This document shows positions 56,378 through 64,000 of a stretch of DNA of 64,000 nt, piece after piece; the first letter of the stretch is position 1; every line of letters begins with the position of its first letter. The notes under the pieces were generated by a model that had not been told where the DNA came from, ran no database searches, and was given only the letters and a program-made list of their open reading frames with translations. The DNA is from Delftia sp. PS-11 (GTDB taxonomy: Bacteria; Pseudomonadota; Gammaproteobacteria; Burkholderiales; Burkholderiaceae_C): assembly GCF_029870285.1 (NCBI RefSeq), contig NZ_JACSYA010000001.1, positions 1 through 64,000 of the forward strand, given 5' to 3'. The translations under genes and the position numbers were made by a program.

Positions 56378-56466
56378 GGAACACTCCTTGGCAATAGCAA
56401 CAGGACCACACCCGCCCCGCTGCCAGTGCAGCCTGCGCACAGCGCATCGCGAGTCATTCTGTAATT

Positions 56467-56506
56467 CTATTGATTTTCATGATCGATAGATTGAAACTAT
56501 TTCAAT
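56467..56506. promoter_or_regulatory. Tandem inverted-repeat operators between DctP-type and MFS genes
   Basis: Two adjoining dyads, CTATTGA-N9-TCGATAG (56467-56489, one mismatch) and the perfect ATTGAAA-CTA-TTTCAAT (56490-56506), have centres 20 bp apart in an AT-rich patch between divergent genes. This looks like a dimeric regulator's paired sites, for example of the LysR type, although no such regulator gene is adjacent. Confidence 0.5.
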
Positions 56507-56655
56507 AGCATTACATGCCCCAAAGGGGCGAATCGGCAAGTGCGTGCCAGGCATCCGACAAGCCGCTACAGTGTCAGCCTGCCGCAAGACACTGGAGCAC
56601 GCGGCCCCTCCCGCGCCACCGGACACAGTCTGCGGCGCACCAACGCCTTGTCCGC

Positions 56656-57888
56656 ATGCCACCCAATCCACCACCGCTCTGGCAAGGCCCGCGCTGGGCC
56701 CTCGCCATCCTGCTTGCCATCCTGGGCATGCTGGGACCGTTCTCGATCGATACCTATATCCCGGCTTTCTCGGGCATCGCCCAGGCGCTGGATGCCACGC
56801 CGCTGCAGATGCAGCAGACGCTGTCGGCCTACCTGTTCGGCTTCGCGTTCATGAACCTTTTTCACGGCGCCATGTCCGACAGCTTTGGCCGCCGCCCCGT
56901 AGTGCTCTGGGGCCTGGCCGTTTTCACGCTGGCATCGGCAGGCTGCGCGCTGTCGCAGAGCATCACGCAGCTGGTGCTGTTTCGCGCGCTGCAGGGCCTG
57001 TCCACGGGCGCCGGCATCGTGGTCTCGCGCGCCGTGGTGCGCGACCTGTTTGCCCCCGCGCAGGCCCAGCGCGTCATGGCCCAGATCACCATCTTCTTCG
57101 GGGTCGCGCCCGCACTGGCCCCGGTGATCGGCGGCTGGCTGTTCGTGCACCTGGGCTGGGCTGCGGTGTTCTGGTTCCTGACCCTGGTGGGCATCGCCCT
57201 GTGGAGCATCAACTGGCGCTTCCTGCCCGAATCCCTGCCGGCCAGCCAGCGCCAGCCCTTTCGCTTCAAGCCGCTGATGCAGGGCTACAAGGCGCTGTGC
57301 AGCGATCCGCGTTTCGTACTGCTGGCCTTCGCCAGCGGCGTACCCTTCAATGGCATGTTCCTCTACGTGCTGTCGGCGCCCGCCTTCCTCGGCGACCTGC
57401 TGCAGCTGCAGCCGCAGCAGTTCTTCTGGTTCTTCGTGACCACCATCGCGGGCATCATGGGCGGCGCATGGGTCAGCGGGCGGCTGGCCGGGCGCATGGC
57501 GCCCAAGCGCCAGATCCGCAATGGCTTTCTGATCATGTGCCTGGTGTCCTTCGCCAACCTGGCAGCCAACCTGATCTGGCCGGCCCACGTGAGCTGGGCA
57601 CTGATTCCCGTGAGCATCTTCGCATTTGGCTGGGCCATGATGGTGCCCGTGGTAACGCTGCTGGTGCTGGACCTCCACCCCGAGCGGCGCGGCCTGGCCT
57701 CGTCGCTGCAGGCCGTGGTGGGCTCAACGGCCAACGGCATCGTCGCCGGCATGATCGCGCCGCTGGTCATGCACTCTGCGGTGCTGCTGGCCCTGGGCTC
57801 GGTCAGCATGATGCTGGTCGGGCTGGCCTCATGGATCTACCTGCACCACCGCTGGCCCGAGATCGGCCGCCACGCATCGAAAGCATGA
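56656..57888 (+). CDS. Bcr/CflA-type MFS drug-resistance exporter
   Basis: A 410-residue 12-helix transporter. Typical marks are MLGPFSIDTYIPAFSGIAQA in helix 1, GAMSDSFGRRPVVLWGL (MFS motif A in loop 2-3), FRALQGLSTGAGIVVSRAVV with the conserved Arg of helix 4, and FFGVAPALAPVIGGWLF (motif C of drug:H+ antiporters). The start ATG 56656 (MPPNPPPLWQGPRW) puts the first helix in the normal place; a longer frame upstream adds a low-complexity tail and was rejected. Substrate is unknown. It is divergent from the DctP-type gene. Confidence 0.92.
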   Translation: MPPNPPPLWQGPRWALAILLAILGMLGPFSIDTYIPAFSGIAQALDATPLQMQQTLSAYLFGFAFMNLFHGAMSDSFGRRPVVLWGLAVFTLASAGCALSQSITQLVLFRALQGLSTGAGIVVSRAVVRDLFAPAQAQRVMAQITIFFGVAPALAPVIGGWLFVHLGWAAVFWFLTLVGIALWSINWRFLPESLPASQRQPFRFKPLMQGYKALCSDPRFVLLAFASGVPFNGMFLYVLSAPAFLGDLLQLQPQQFFWFFVTTIAGIMGGAWVSGRLAGRMAPKRQIRNGFLIMCLVSFANLAANLIWPAHVSWALIPVSIFAFGWAMMVPVVTLLVLDLHPERRGLASSLQAVVGSTANGIVAGMIAPLVMHSAVLLALGSVSMMLVGLASWIYLHHRWPEIGRHASKA

Positions 57889-57913
57889 GCCGCCGCCTGC
57901 ATGCGCGCAGGCG

Positions 57914-59383
57914 CTATGGGCTGCCGGTGCGGCGGTCGAGCATCCGGTCCTTGTAATAGCGCGCCTTCTCGGCGTACATGGCCTGATCGGCGCGGGACAC
58001 GGCAGCTTCAACATGGCCGCCTGACTCACAACAGGCAATCCCCATGGAAAGGCTGACGGGCTGACCCGGGTAAAACTGGTTGTTGAGTTCCAGCAATGAC
58101 AGGATGCGCTGCTTGACCGCCTCGGCAGCACGCGTGTCGGACGCCGGCATCAGCACCATGAACTCATCGCCGCCGATGCGGGCTGCGCAGGCAGGCGTGT
58201 CCACGGCCTTGGCCAGCACTTCGCCCACGCGGCGCAGCATGTCGTCGCCCGCGGCATGGCCATGCTCGTCATTGGCCTCCTTGAGACCATTCATGTCGAT
58301 GGCGATCACGGCCAGCGGCCAGGGCCCCTTGCGCGCAAGGCGGTTGAGCTCCTCGATGTAGAAGGCACGGTTGCGCAGCTGGGTCAGCACATCGTGCTTG
58401 CCCAGATACTCCAGATAGGCCTCGGCCTTCTTGCGTGCCGTGATGTCCACCAGCGACAGCAGCACCAGCCCCCAGTCATCGGCATGGCCATCGAGCACGG
58501 CCAGCTGCATGTGGATGTGCAGCGCATCGCCGGACAGCGCGTAGTTGACGACCTCGCGGTGCTGCACAAGCTTGCCGCTCCAGAGATCCTGCAACTGCTC
58601 GGCAAAGGAGTCCACCATCTCGTCGCGGAACACCCGCCCCAGCTGACTCAGCAGGTGCTGCTTGTCGCTGGCGCAGAACATGCGCAGCGTCTGCCGGTTC
58701 ACGTCGATGACACGGATCTCCTGCATGCAGCGCGTGACGAACTCCGGGTGCACCTTGAGAAATGTCGTGAAATCGCTGATGCCCTGGGCGCGCACGCCAT
58801 CGAGCAGCCGCTTGATGACACTGAAGTCCTCGACCCACAGCGAAACGGGCGAATAGTCGAAAAGGTCGCGCGCATACTGCTCGCTCAGATGCAACTGCCG
58901 GGCGCCGCTCACCTCGGCCGTCACATCCTCCAGGGAAACCAGCACGCAGTCCCAGCGATCCTCATGGCCCGGCAGCACGCGGCCACGGACCTGCACATCG
59001 AGCCGGCGCCCGTCAAGGGTGTAGTTGACCGTGCGGTTGGCAAAACCCAGGGACCCCTCCCACAGCTCGATCAGCTCGCTCTCAAAGCCGGCATGCATGT
59101 CGTCGCGGAACACCTGATCGAGGCTGTCCAGCAGCGCCTGCTGGCTGGCCGCAGCGAACAGCTGCAGCGTGCGCTGGTTGACACGGATCACGCGCAGTGC
59201 AGTGCTGCTGTGGCGCAGCGCCTGCGGATGGGCTGCAAAATAGGCACGCAGATCGGTCACGCCTTCGGCACGCCACTGGTCAAACATTTTCTTCAGCGCG
59301 CTGTAGTCCTCCAACCATAGCGAAACAGGCGCGAGTTCGAACATGTGTTCGAAATCGACGCTGGATGTGATCAAAGACTCCAC
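57914..59383 (-). CDS. Diguanylate cyclase with duplicated PAS-like sensor module
   Basis: A 489-residue soluble protein. Two homologous sensor modules of about 155 residues stand in tandem: the first begins APVSLWLEDYSALKKMFDQW, the second SPVSLWVEDFSVIKRLLDGV, and each continues through a similar VNxQTLxxF segment to FRDDM/FRDEM and a PAS-like end (VLVSLEDVTAE; VLLSLVDITARKKAEAYLEY). The C-terminal GGDEF domain is intact (ARIGGDEFMVLMP), so it should make c-di-GMP; no RxxD inhibitory site is evident at the usual spot. The start is GTG 59383, with GGAGG six bases upstream; a longer upstream frame lacks support. Confidence 0.9.
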   Translation of the reverse strand: MESLITSSVDFEHMFELAPVSLWLEDYSALKKMFDQWRAEGVTDLRAYFAAHPQALRHSSTALRVIRVNQRTLQLFAAASQQALLDSLDQVFRDDMHAGFESELIELWEGSLGFANRTVNYTLDGRRLDVQVRGRVLPGHEDRWDCVLVSLEDVTAEVSGARQLHLSEQYARDLFDYSPVSLWVEDFSVIKRLLDGVRAQGISDFTTFLKVHPEFVTRCMQEIRVIDVNRQTLRMFCASDKQHLLSQLGRVFRDEMVDSFAEQLQDLWSGKLVQHREVVNYALSGDALHIHMQLAVLDGHADDWGLVLLSLVDITARKKAEAYLEYLGKHDVLTQLRNRAFYIEELNRLARKGPWPLAVIAIDMNGLKEANDEHGHAAGDDMLRRVGEVLAKAVDTPACAARIGGDEFMVLMPASDTRAAEAVKQRILSLLELNNQFYPGQPVSLSMGIACCESGGHVEAAVSRADQAMYAEKARYYKDRMLDRRTGSP

Positions 59384-59442
59384 AAGACACCTCCGGGCAG
59401 GAATTATGGCTGCCGCGCCCAATCCATCGCTGGCATCCGCCC

Positions 59443-59468
59443 AAAAAAAACCGGCCCTGCGGGCCGGT
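59443..59468 (-). terminator. Rho-independent terminator of the DEAD-box helicase gene
   Basis: On the minus strand a GC-rich stem (ACCGGCC/GGCCGGT) is followed by eight T, about 30 bases after the helicase stop codon. Confidence 0.92.
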
Positions 59469-59499
59469 CTGCTCAAGCTACGGCCCGAAGGCCGTCATA

Positions 59500-61491
59500 T
59501 CAGCGCGGTGCGCGCTTGCGCTCGCCACCCTGGGGCTGGTAGGGCTTGGGAGCGCTCTTGCCAAAGGCAGGACGGCGCTCGCCACCACCAAAGCCACGCG
59601 ATTCGCCGCCACCGAAGTTGCGCGACTCACCACCAAAGCCACGCGATTCGCCGGCAGCGCCACGGAAGCCGCCACCTTCGCGGCGGTCGCCGCCACGCGC
59701 AGCAGCCGGACGTTCGCCACCAAAGCCGCCACGACCATGGCCGCCTGCACCTTCGCGCTGGCCACCGCCAAAACTGCCAAAGCCGGACTTGCGGCCATAG
59801 CCCTCGGCATCACGGCGCGGACCGAAGCCGCGATCGCCACCGCCAAAGCCGCGCTGCTCGCCACGGTCGCCAAAGCTGCGCTCGCGCTCGCCGCCAAAGT
59901 TGCGCTCACGATCGCCGCCAAAGCTACGCTCACGATCACCACCGAAACCGCCACGATCACCGCCGCCAAAGCCGCGGCCACCACCACCATGGCGGCGGTC
60001 ACCGCCACGGCCTTCGAAGCCGCCACGGCGTCCGCCACGGCCTTCGCTGGCGCTGGGGAAGCGCTGCACGGGCTCCAGGCCGGGAATGACTTCGGCCTTG
60101 AACTGCTGGCGGCTGTAGCCTTCGATATCGAAGATGCGGCGGCGGTCACGGAACTCGGCAAAGGTCACGGCAATGCCTTCGCGCCCGGCGCGGCCCGTGC
60201 GGCCGATGCGGTGGGTGTAGTCCTCGGCCTTCATCGGCAGGCCGTAGTTGAAGACGTGGGTGATGGTGGGCACGTCAATGCCGCGCGCAGCCACATCGGT
60301 CGCCACCAGCACCTGCACCTGGCCATTGCGCAGTGCCATCAGGCGGCGGTTGCGCAGGCCCTGGCTCAGCGCGCCGTGCAGTGCCACGGCAGAGAAGCCA
60401 TCCTGCTGCAGATCATTGGCCAGGCCGTCGCACTCGACCTGGGTCGAAGCAAAGACGATGGCCTGGTTGATGGAAGTGTCGCGCAGCCAGTGGTCCAGCA
60501 TCTTGCGCTTGTGCTGGGAGTTGTCGGCCCAGAACAGCACCTGCTTGATGTTGGCATGCTTTTCCTGGGGAGTGTCGATGGTGATCTTCTTCACGCCCGA
60601 GCCGCCGTCGTGCATGACGCGCATGGCCAGCTGCTGGATGCGGGGCGCGAAAGTGGCGCTGAACATCATGGTCTGCTTGCGCTGAGCCGTCAGTTCATTG
60701 ATTTCCGCCAGATCGTCGGAGAAGCCCAGGTCCAGCATGCGGTCGGCCTCGTCCACCACCAGGAACTGCACCTGATCGAGCTTGATCTGCAGCGAGCGCT
60801 GCAGGTCCAGCAGACGGCCCGGCGTGGCCACGACGAGGTTGGCGTTTTGCAGCTTGGCAATCTGCAATTGGTAAGGCATGCCGCCCACCACGTTGGCGAT
60901 GCGGATGCCGCGGCAGTGCTTGACCAGCTCGATGGCGTCATGGGCCACCTGCTGGGCCAGTTCGCGCGTGGGGCACAGGATCAGGGCGCCGGGCACGGCC
61001 GCCTTGAAGTTGCGCGGATTGGTCGGGTCCTTGCGCTTGCTGCGCTTGGGCGCGGGCTGGCCGCTGGCGGCAGCTTCGGCGCACTGGCGCTCGTATTCGG
61101 CGCGCAGGCTGGCCTCTTCGTCGGCCTTTTGCTGAATCAGCGTGTGCAGCACGGGCAGCAGGAAGGCTGCCGTCTTGCCCGAGCCGGTCTGGCTGGACAC
61201 CATGAGGTCGATGAAGGCCTGACCTTCGCTGCCCATGGCCAGTGGGATGGCCTTTTCCTGCACGGCAGTGGGCTGGGTGTAGCCGAGGTCGGCCACGGCG
61301 CGCACCAGCTCTTCGGCCAGGCCCAGCTCGGCAAAGGCGTTGGGCAGCTCGGCTTCGATGGCCTCGGATTCGGCTTCGGCAGACAGCTCGGCGCCGGCAA
61401 CGGCAGCGTCCAGCAGCGAAGGTGTTTCGGCGGGTGCAAAAGAAGTATCAGCAGCGGCGATGGTGCCCTGCTCCAGAGAAATGTCGTTCAT
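59500..61491 (-). CDS. rhlE: DEAD-box RNA helicase with long RGG-rich tail (RhlE-like)
   Basis: A 663-residue ATP-dependent RNA helicase. The core has FAELGLAEELVRAVADLGY and the Q motif, SSQTGSGKT (motif I), ILCPTRELAQQV (Ia), VVATPGRLLDL (Ib), LVVDEADRMLDLGF (II), MMFSATFAP (III), AIVFASTQVECDGLA (IV), VATDVAARGIDVPTITHV (V) and HRIGRTGRAGR (VI). The last 175 residues are a low-complexity Gly/Arg/Phe-rich tail with repeats such as FGGDRERSFGGDRERNFGGE, suited to RNA binding and possibly condensate formation. A 50-residue acidic N-terminal extension is also present. It has a 309-bp upstream region and its own terminator. Confidence 0.93.
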   Translation of the reverse strand: MNDISLEQGTIAAADTSFAPAETPSLLDAAVAGAELSAEAESEAIEAELPNAFAELGLAEELVRAVADLGYTQPTAVQEKAIPLAMGSEGQAFIDLMVSSQTGSGKTAAFLLPVLHTLIQQKADEEASLRAEYERQCAEAAASGQPAPKRSKRKDPTNPRNFKAAVPGALILCPTRELAQQVAHDAIELVKHCRGIRIANVVGGMPYQLQIAKLQNANLVVATPGRLLDLQRSLQIKLDQVQFLVVDEADRMLDLGFSDDLAEINELTAQRKQTMMFSATFAPRIQQLAMRVMHDGGSGVKKITIDTPQEKHANIKQVLFWADNSQHKRKMLDHWLRDTSINQAIVFASTQVECDGLANDLQQDGFSAVALHGALSQGLRNRRLMALRNGQVQVLVATDVAARGIDVPTITHVFNYGLPMKAEDYTHRIGRTGRAGREGIAVTFAEFRDRRRIFDIEGYSRQQFKAEVIPGLEPVQRFPSASEGRGGRRGGFEGRGGDRRHGGGGRGFGGGDRGGFGGDRERSFGGDRERNFGGERERSFGDRGEQRGFGGGDRGFGPRRDAEGYGRKSGFGSFGGGQREGAGGHGRGGFGGERPAAARGGDRREGGGFRGAAGESRGFGGESRNFGGGESRGFGGGERRPAFGKSAPKPYQPQGGERKRAPR

Positions 61492-61800
61492 GAATGGCTC
61501 TAATCGAAAAGCACGCGCAGTCAGCGCTCTGCCACGCTTTTCTCGACGGTTGGGTCAACATCCACCGTCAGACTTGACCGGCCCTTCGCAAAAGGGCGGA
61601 TGGGCGTTTTTGGCTGGTCTGTCAGCCCTGAGTGCGCGGCGCCCTGCGGGCATGCCGCACACCGGCCGAAGACACATGGCGCAGGCCCTTGTGTGATGGA
61701 GATGTGCAAATTGCCCCTGTTGATGAGGCAAGACTGCTATTGTTGCATGCCTGGGGTTTTCCCGCAAGCCCGTTTCACGCCCCGGCGCTGGCCAATGCGC
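61492..61800 (-). other. Intergenic region and probable long 5' leader of the RNA helicase gene
   Basis: This 309-bp stretch lies between orn and the helicase gene, both on the minus strand. It contains a hairpin, GCCCTT/AAGGGC (61581-61597). I see no convincing gene. Long leaders are common in DEAD-box helicase genes that are cold-induced or autoregulated, but nothing here proves it. Confidence 0.35.
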
Positions 61801-62406
61801 TCAAACGCTCAACAATTGGGCGCGGTAGTGCTGCAGCTCGTCGATGGACTCATGCACATCGGCCAGCGCCGTATGGCGCTGGGCTTTCTTGAAGGACGCA
61901 TAGGCATCGGGCTTCCAGCGCCGGGCCAGCTCCTTGAGGGTGCTGACATCGATGTTGCGGTAGTGGAAGAAGTTGTTGAGCCTGGGCATGTAGCGCTCCA
62001 TGAAGCGCCGGTCCTGGGCGATGCTGTTGCCGCACAGCGGCGCCTTGCCCTTGTAGACGTACTGCGAGAGAAAGCGGATCAGCGCATCTTCGGCCTGCGC
62101 TTCGTTGGTGGTCGAGACCTTGACGCGCTCGATCAGGCCACTCTTGCCGTGCGTGCCCTTGTTCCAGGCATCCATGCCATCGAGCAGGGCATCGGACTGA
62201 TGAATGGCAAACACCGGCCCCTCGATGCGCGTGGACAGATCGGGACTGGTCACCACCACGGCAATCTCGATGATGCGGTCGGTATCGGGCTGAAGCCCCG
62301 TCATCTCGCAATCGAGCCAGACGAGGTTGAGATCGGACTTGGCCAGGGTGGCAGGCGGGACGGACCCGGCGTCATCGGGAATGCAGGCGCTGGAGGCTTC
62401 GGACAT
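61801..62406 (-). CDS. orn: Oligoribonuclease
   Basis: A 201-residue DEDDh 3'-5' exoribonuclease that degrades 2-5 nt RNAs and pGpG, the linear product of c-di-GMP breakdown by EAL enzymes. Motifs: [20 protein letters not shown] (ExoI), a central Asp region at [19 protein letters not shown] (ExoII) and [14 protein letters not shown] (ExoIII). A Ser/Ala-rich N-terminal extension of about 25 residues precedes the core. ATG 62406 is preferred to an in-frame TTG six bases upstream. It is divergent from the M48 protease gene with 29 bp between the start codons. Confidence 0.95.
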   Translation of the reverse strand: MSEASSACIPDDAGSVPPATLAKSDLNLVWLDCEMTGLQPDTDRIIEIAVVVTSPDLSTRIEGPVFAIHQSDALLDGMDAWNKGTHGKSGLIERVKVSTTNEAQAEDALIRFLSQYVYKGKAPLCGNSIAQDRRFMERYMPRLNNFFHYRNIDVSTLKELARRWKPDAYASFKKAQRHTALADVHESIDELQHYRAQLLSV

Positions 62407-62435
62407 GGGCAAATTGTCGCCTACACTGCGGCCAC

Positions 62436-63737
62436 ATGGTTGCTACTGCCGATTTTTCCTCCTCGCTGTCCCTGCTGTTCGCCATCGCCGTGCTGGCCCA
62501 GTGGCTGCTGCGCGCCTGGCTGCTATCGCGTCAGGTGCGCCATGTGGCGCGCCACCGCAGCCAGGTGCCGGCTGCATTTTCGCAACGCATCGGACTGGAC
62601 GCCCACCAGAAGGCTGCCGACTATACGCTGGCCAAGGCGCGCGTGTCGCTGATTGACATGACACTGGGCGCAGCGGCGCTGCTGTGCTGGACGCTGCTGG
62701 GCGGGCTGGAAGCGCTGAACCAGTGGCTGCTGGGCCTGCTGGGCCCGGGCCTGTGGCAGCAGCTGGCACTGCTGGCGGGCTTTGCCCTGGTTTCGGGCCT
62801 GATCGAGTTGCCACTGTCTCTGTATCAGACCTTTGTGCTGGAGCAGCGCTTCGGCTTCAACCAGATGACGCTGCGCCTGTGGCTGGCCGACCTGCTGCGC
62901 TCCACCCTGGTCGGCGCGGCCATCGGCCTGCCCATCGCAGCCCTGATCCTGTGGCTCATGGGCTCGGCAGGCAGCCTCTGGTGGCTGTGGGCGTGGGCCA
63001 CATGGACGGGCTTCAACCTGCTGCTGATGTGGGTCTTCCCCAGCTTCATCGCGCCGCTGTTCAACCGGTTCGAGCCCCTGGCAGATGGCCCTCTCAAAGA
63101 GCGCGTGACCGCGCTGATGCAGCGCTGCGGCTTCGCGGCCAAGGGCTTGTTCGTCATGGACGGCAGCCGCCGCTCGGCCCATGCCAACGCCTATTTCACG
63201 GGCTTTGGCCATTCCAAGCGTGTGGTGTTCTTCGACACCCTGCTCAAACAGCTCGACGCCGACGAGGTCGAGGCCGTGCTGGCGCACGAACTGGGCCATT
63301 TCAGTCACCGCCACATCCTCAAGCGCATGCTGCTGATGTTTGCCGCCAGCCTGGCAGGCTTCGCCTTGCTGGGCTGGCTGTCGCAGCAGCTGTGGTTCTA
63401 CACGGGCCTGGGCGTGCGCCCCGGCCTGGAGCTGGCCCTGGGCCAGTCCGGCATGGGCACAGGCCACGAAGCCGTGGCCCTGCTGCTGTTCCTGCTGACG
63501 GTGCCTGTGTTCAGCTTCTTTGCCACGCCGCTGTTTTCGGCGCTGTCGCGGCGCGACGAGTTCGAGGCCGACGCCTACGCCATGCGCCAGGCCAGCGGCG
63601 CCCATCTGGCCCGCGCACTGCTCAAGCTCTACGAAGACAATGCCTCCACGCTGACCCCGGACCCCTGGTACGCGGGCTTTTACTACTCGCATCCGCCGGC
63701 GCTGGACAGGCTGGCGCGCATGCCTTCTCCCACCTGA
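62436..63737 (+). CDS. M48-family membrane metalloprotease (Ste24/CAAX protease-like)
   Basis: A 433-residue integral membrane zinc protease with at least six hydrophobic segments. The zinc site is [20 protein letters not shown] (HExxH), with the third ligand in [33 protein letters not shown] before it is a conserved family segment, and the N-terminal [20 protein letters not shown] matches Ste24-type proteins. Bacterial members serve membrane protein quality control. The stop lies 13 bases before the pterin dehydratase gene, so the two are probably cotranscribed. Confidence 0.93.
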   Translation: MVATADFSSSLSLLFAIAVLAQWLLRAWLLSRQVRHVARHRSQVPAAFSQRIGLDAHQKAADYTLAKARVSLIDMTLGAAALLCWTLLGGLEALNQWLLGLLGPGLWQQLALLAGFALVSGLIELPLSLYQTFVLEQRFGFNQMTLRLWLADLLRSTLVGAAIGLPIAALILWLMGSAGSLWWLWAWATWTGFNLLLMWVFPSFIAPLFNRFEPLADGPLKERVTALMQRCGFAAKGLFVMDGSRRSAHANAYFTGFGHSKRVVFFDTLLKQLDADEVEAVLAHELGHFSHRHILKRMLLMFAASLAGFALLGWLSQQLWFYTGLGVRPGLELALGQSGMGTGHEAVALLLFLLTVPVFSFFATPLFSALSRRDEFEADAYAMRQASGAHLARALLKLYEDNASTLTPDPWYAGFYYSHPPALDRLARMPSPT

Positions 63738-63750
63738 AACCCATCACGAC

Positions 63751-64000
63751 ATGACGACACAACGCTTGCAACAACAGGACTGGACCACACAGCAGCGCCG
63801 CGCGCTGAGCACGGACGAACTGGGCAGCCAGCTGGCGACCCTGCCCGGCTGGGAACTCGACGGCAATGCCATCACCAAGACTTACGCATTCGTCAACTTC
63901 TACGAAACCATGGCTTTCGTGAACGCACTGGCACTGATCGCGCACCAGCAGGACCACCACCCGGATCTGACGGTGAGCTACAACCGCTGCGGCGTGCGCT
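63751..64000 (+). CDS. phhB: 4a-hydroxytetrahydrobiopterin dehydratase, 3' end cut off by the window
   Basis: The first 83 codons are present. The protein recycles 4a-hydroxytetrahydrobiopterin for phenylalanine hydroxylase. It starts MTTQRLQQQDWTTQQRRALS and shows LPGWELDGNAITKTYAFVNF and the active-site HQQDHHPDLTVSYN with its paired His. The full family length is about 95-115 residues, so only the last 15-30 are missing. The start is 13 bases after the M48 protease stop codon. Confidence 0.9.
   Translation, partial: MTTQRLQQQDWTTQQRRALSTDELGSQLATLPGWELDGNAITKTYAFVNFYETMAFVNALALIAHQQDHHPDLTVSYNRCGVR

Noticed and set aside
59737..61503. Plus-strand frame opposite the DEAD-box helicase, Ala/Thr-rich at its start
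   Set aside because: The complement of Gly/Arg repeat codons gives Ala/Thr/Pro repeats; the helicase motifs prove the other strand.

Overview
The window is about 67% GC, densely packed chromosomal DNA of a Burkholderiales bacterium, most likely a Comamonadaceae (Comamonas or Delftia type). The support is the codon usage, the block polA / DUF2782 protein / thrB / BPSS1780-type membrane protein, a Bug-type binding protein, a GuaC2-type GMP reductase, and a wealth of PAS, GGDEF, HD-GYP and chemoreceptor genes. This is inferred from protein families only, since no rRNA is present.

Layout. 1-2.2 kb: an IS5-family insertion sequence bounded by CTAG, next to an AT-rich decayed gene of foreign composition. 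2.2-10 kb: five minus-strand signalling genes (chemoreceptor; PAS-GGDEF-EAL-REC-PAS hub with degenerate catalytic motifs; HDOD protein; soluble histidine kinase; REC-HD-GYP protein), the last three joined by ATGA overlaps. 10.2-13.5 kb: dinB under a LexA box, an EamA-type transporter and an AraC-type regulator. 13.6-16.7 kb: leuA with a structured leader, convergent with an FMN-dependent 2-hydroxy-acid oxidase. 16.8-27.9 kb: pbpC and a bacterial alpha-2-macroglobulin, separated by a VOC protein, an amidase and a DUF2867 protein. 28.2-31 kb: a polytopic membrane protein and a rhomboid protease, convergent and overlapping, both with soluble C-terminal halves. 31-35.6 kb: a Bug-type binding protein, argH, and a LytS/LytTR two-component pair.

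35.6-40.4 kb holds two of the most interesting items. One is a two-gene operon for a Tat-exported class V PLP enzyme lipoprotein and a lipoprotein form of the enamine deaminase RidA, apparently a PLP enzyme and its damage-control partner outside the cytoplasm. The other is a 673-bp intergenic region with a near-consensus NtrC site and sigma-54 promoter in front of a Cache-domain kinase and NarL-type regulator, with room for a small RNA. 40.3-45.5 kb: a ZIP metal transporter, a dienelactone hydrolase family protein, a frameshifted HXXEE gene broken at a G9 tract, and polA. 45.5-50.1 kb: a probably leaderless DUF2782 gene, thrB, a membrane protein, and a PhoX-type phosphatase behind tandem PHO-box half-sites. 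50.2-55.4 kb: a UvrD/Rep helicase, guaC, a 3-hydroxyisobutyrate dehydrogenase family protein, and three identical tRNA-Lys(CTT) genes. 55.4-64 kb: an orphan TRAP binding protein, a Bcr/CflA-type exporter, a diguanylate cyclase with a duplicated sensor domain, an RGG-tailed DEAD-box helicase, orn, an M48 protease and the start of a pterin dehydratase gene.

Most genes are housekeeping or accessory metabolic genes in short transcription units. The common theme of the rest is environmental sensing (c-di-GMP, chemotaxis, nitrogen, phosphate, SOS) and envelope maintenance.
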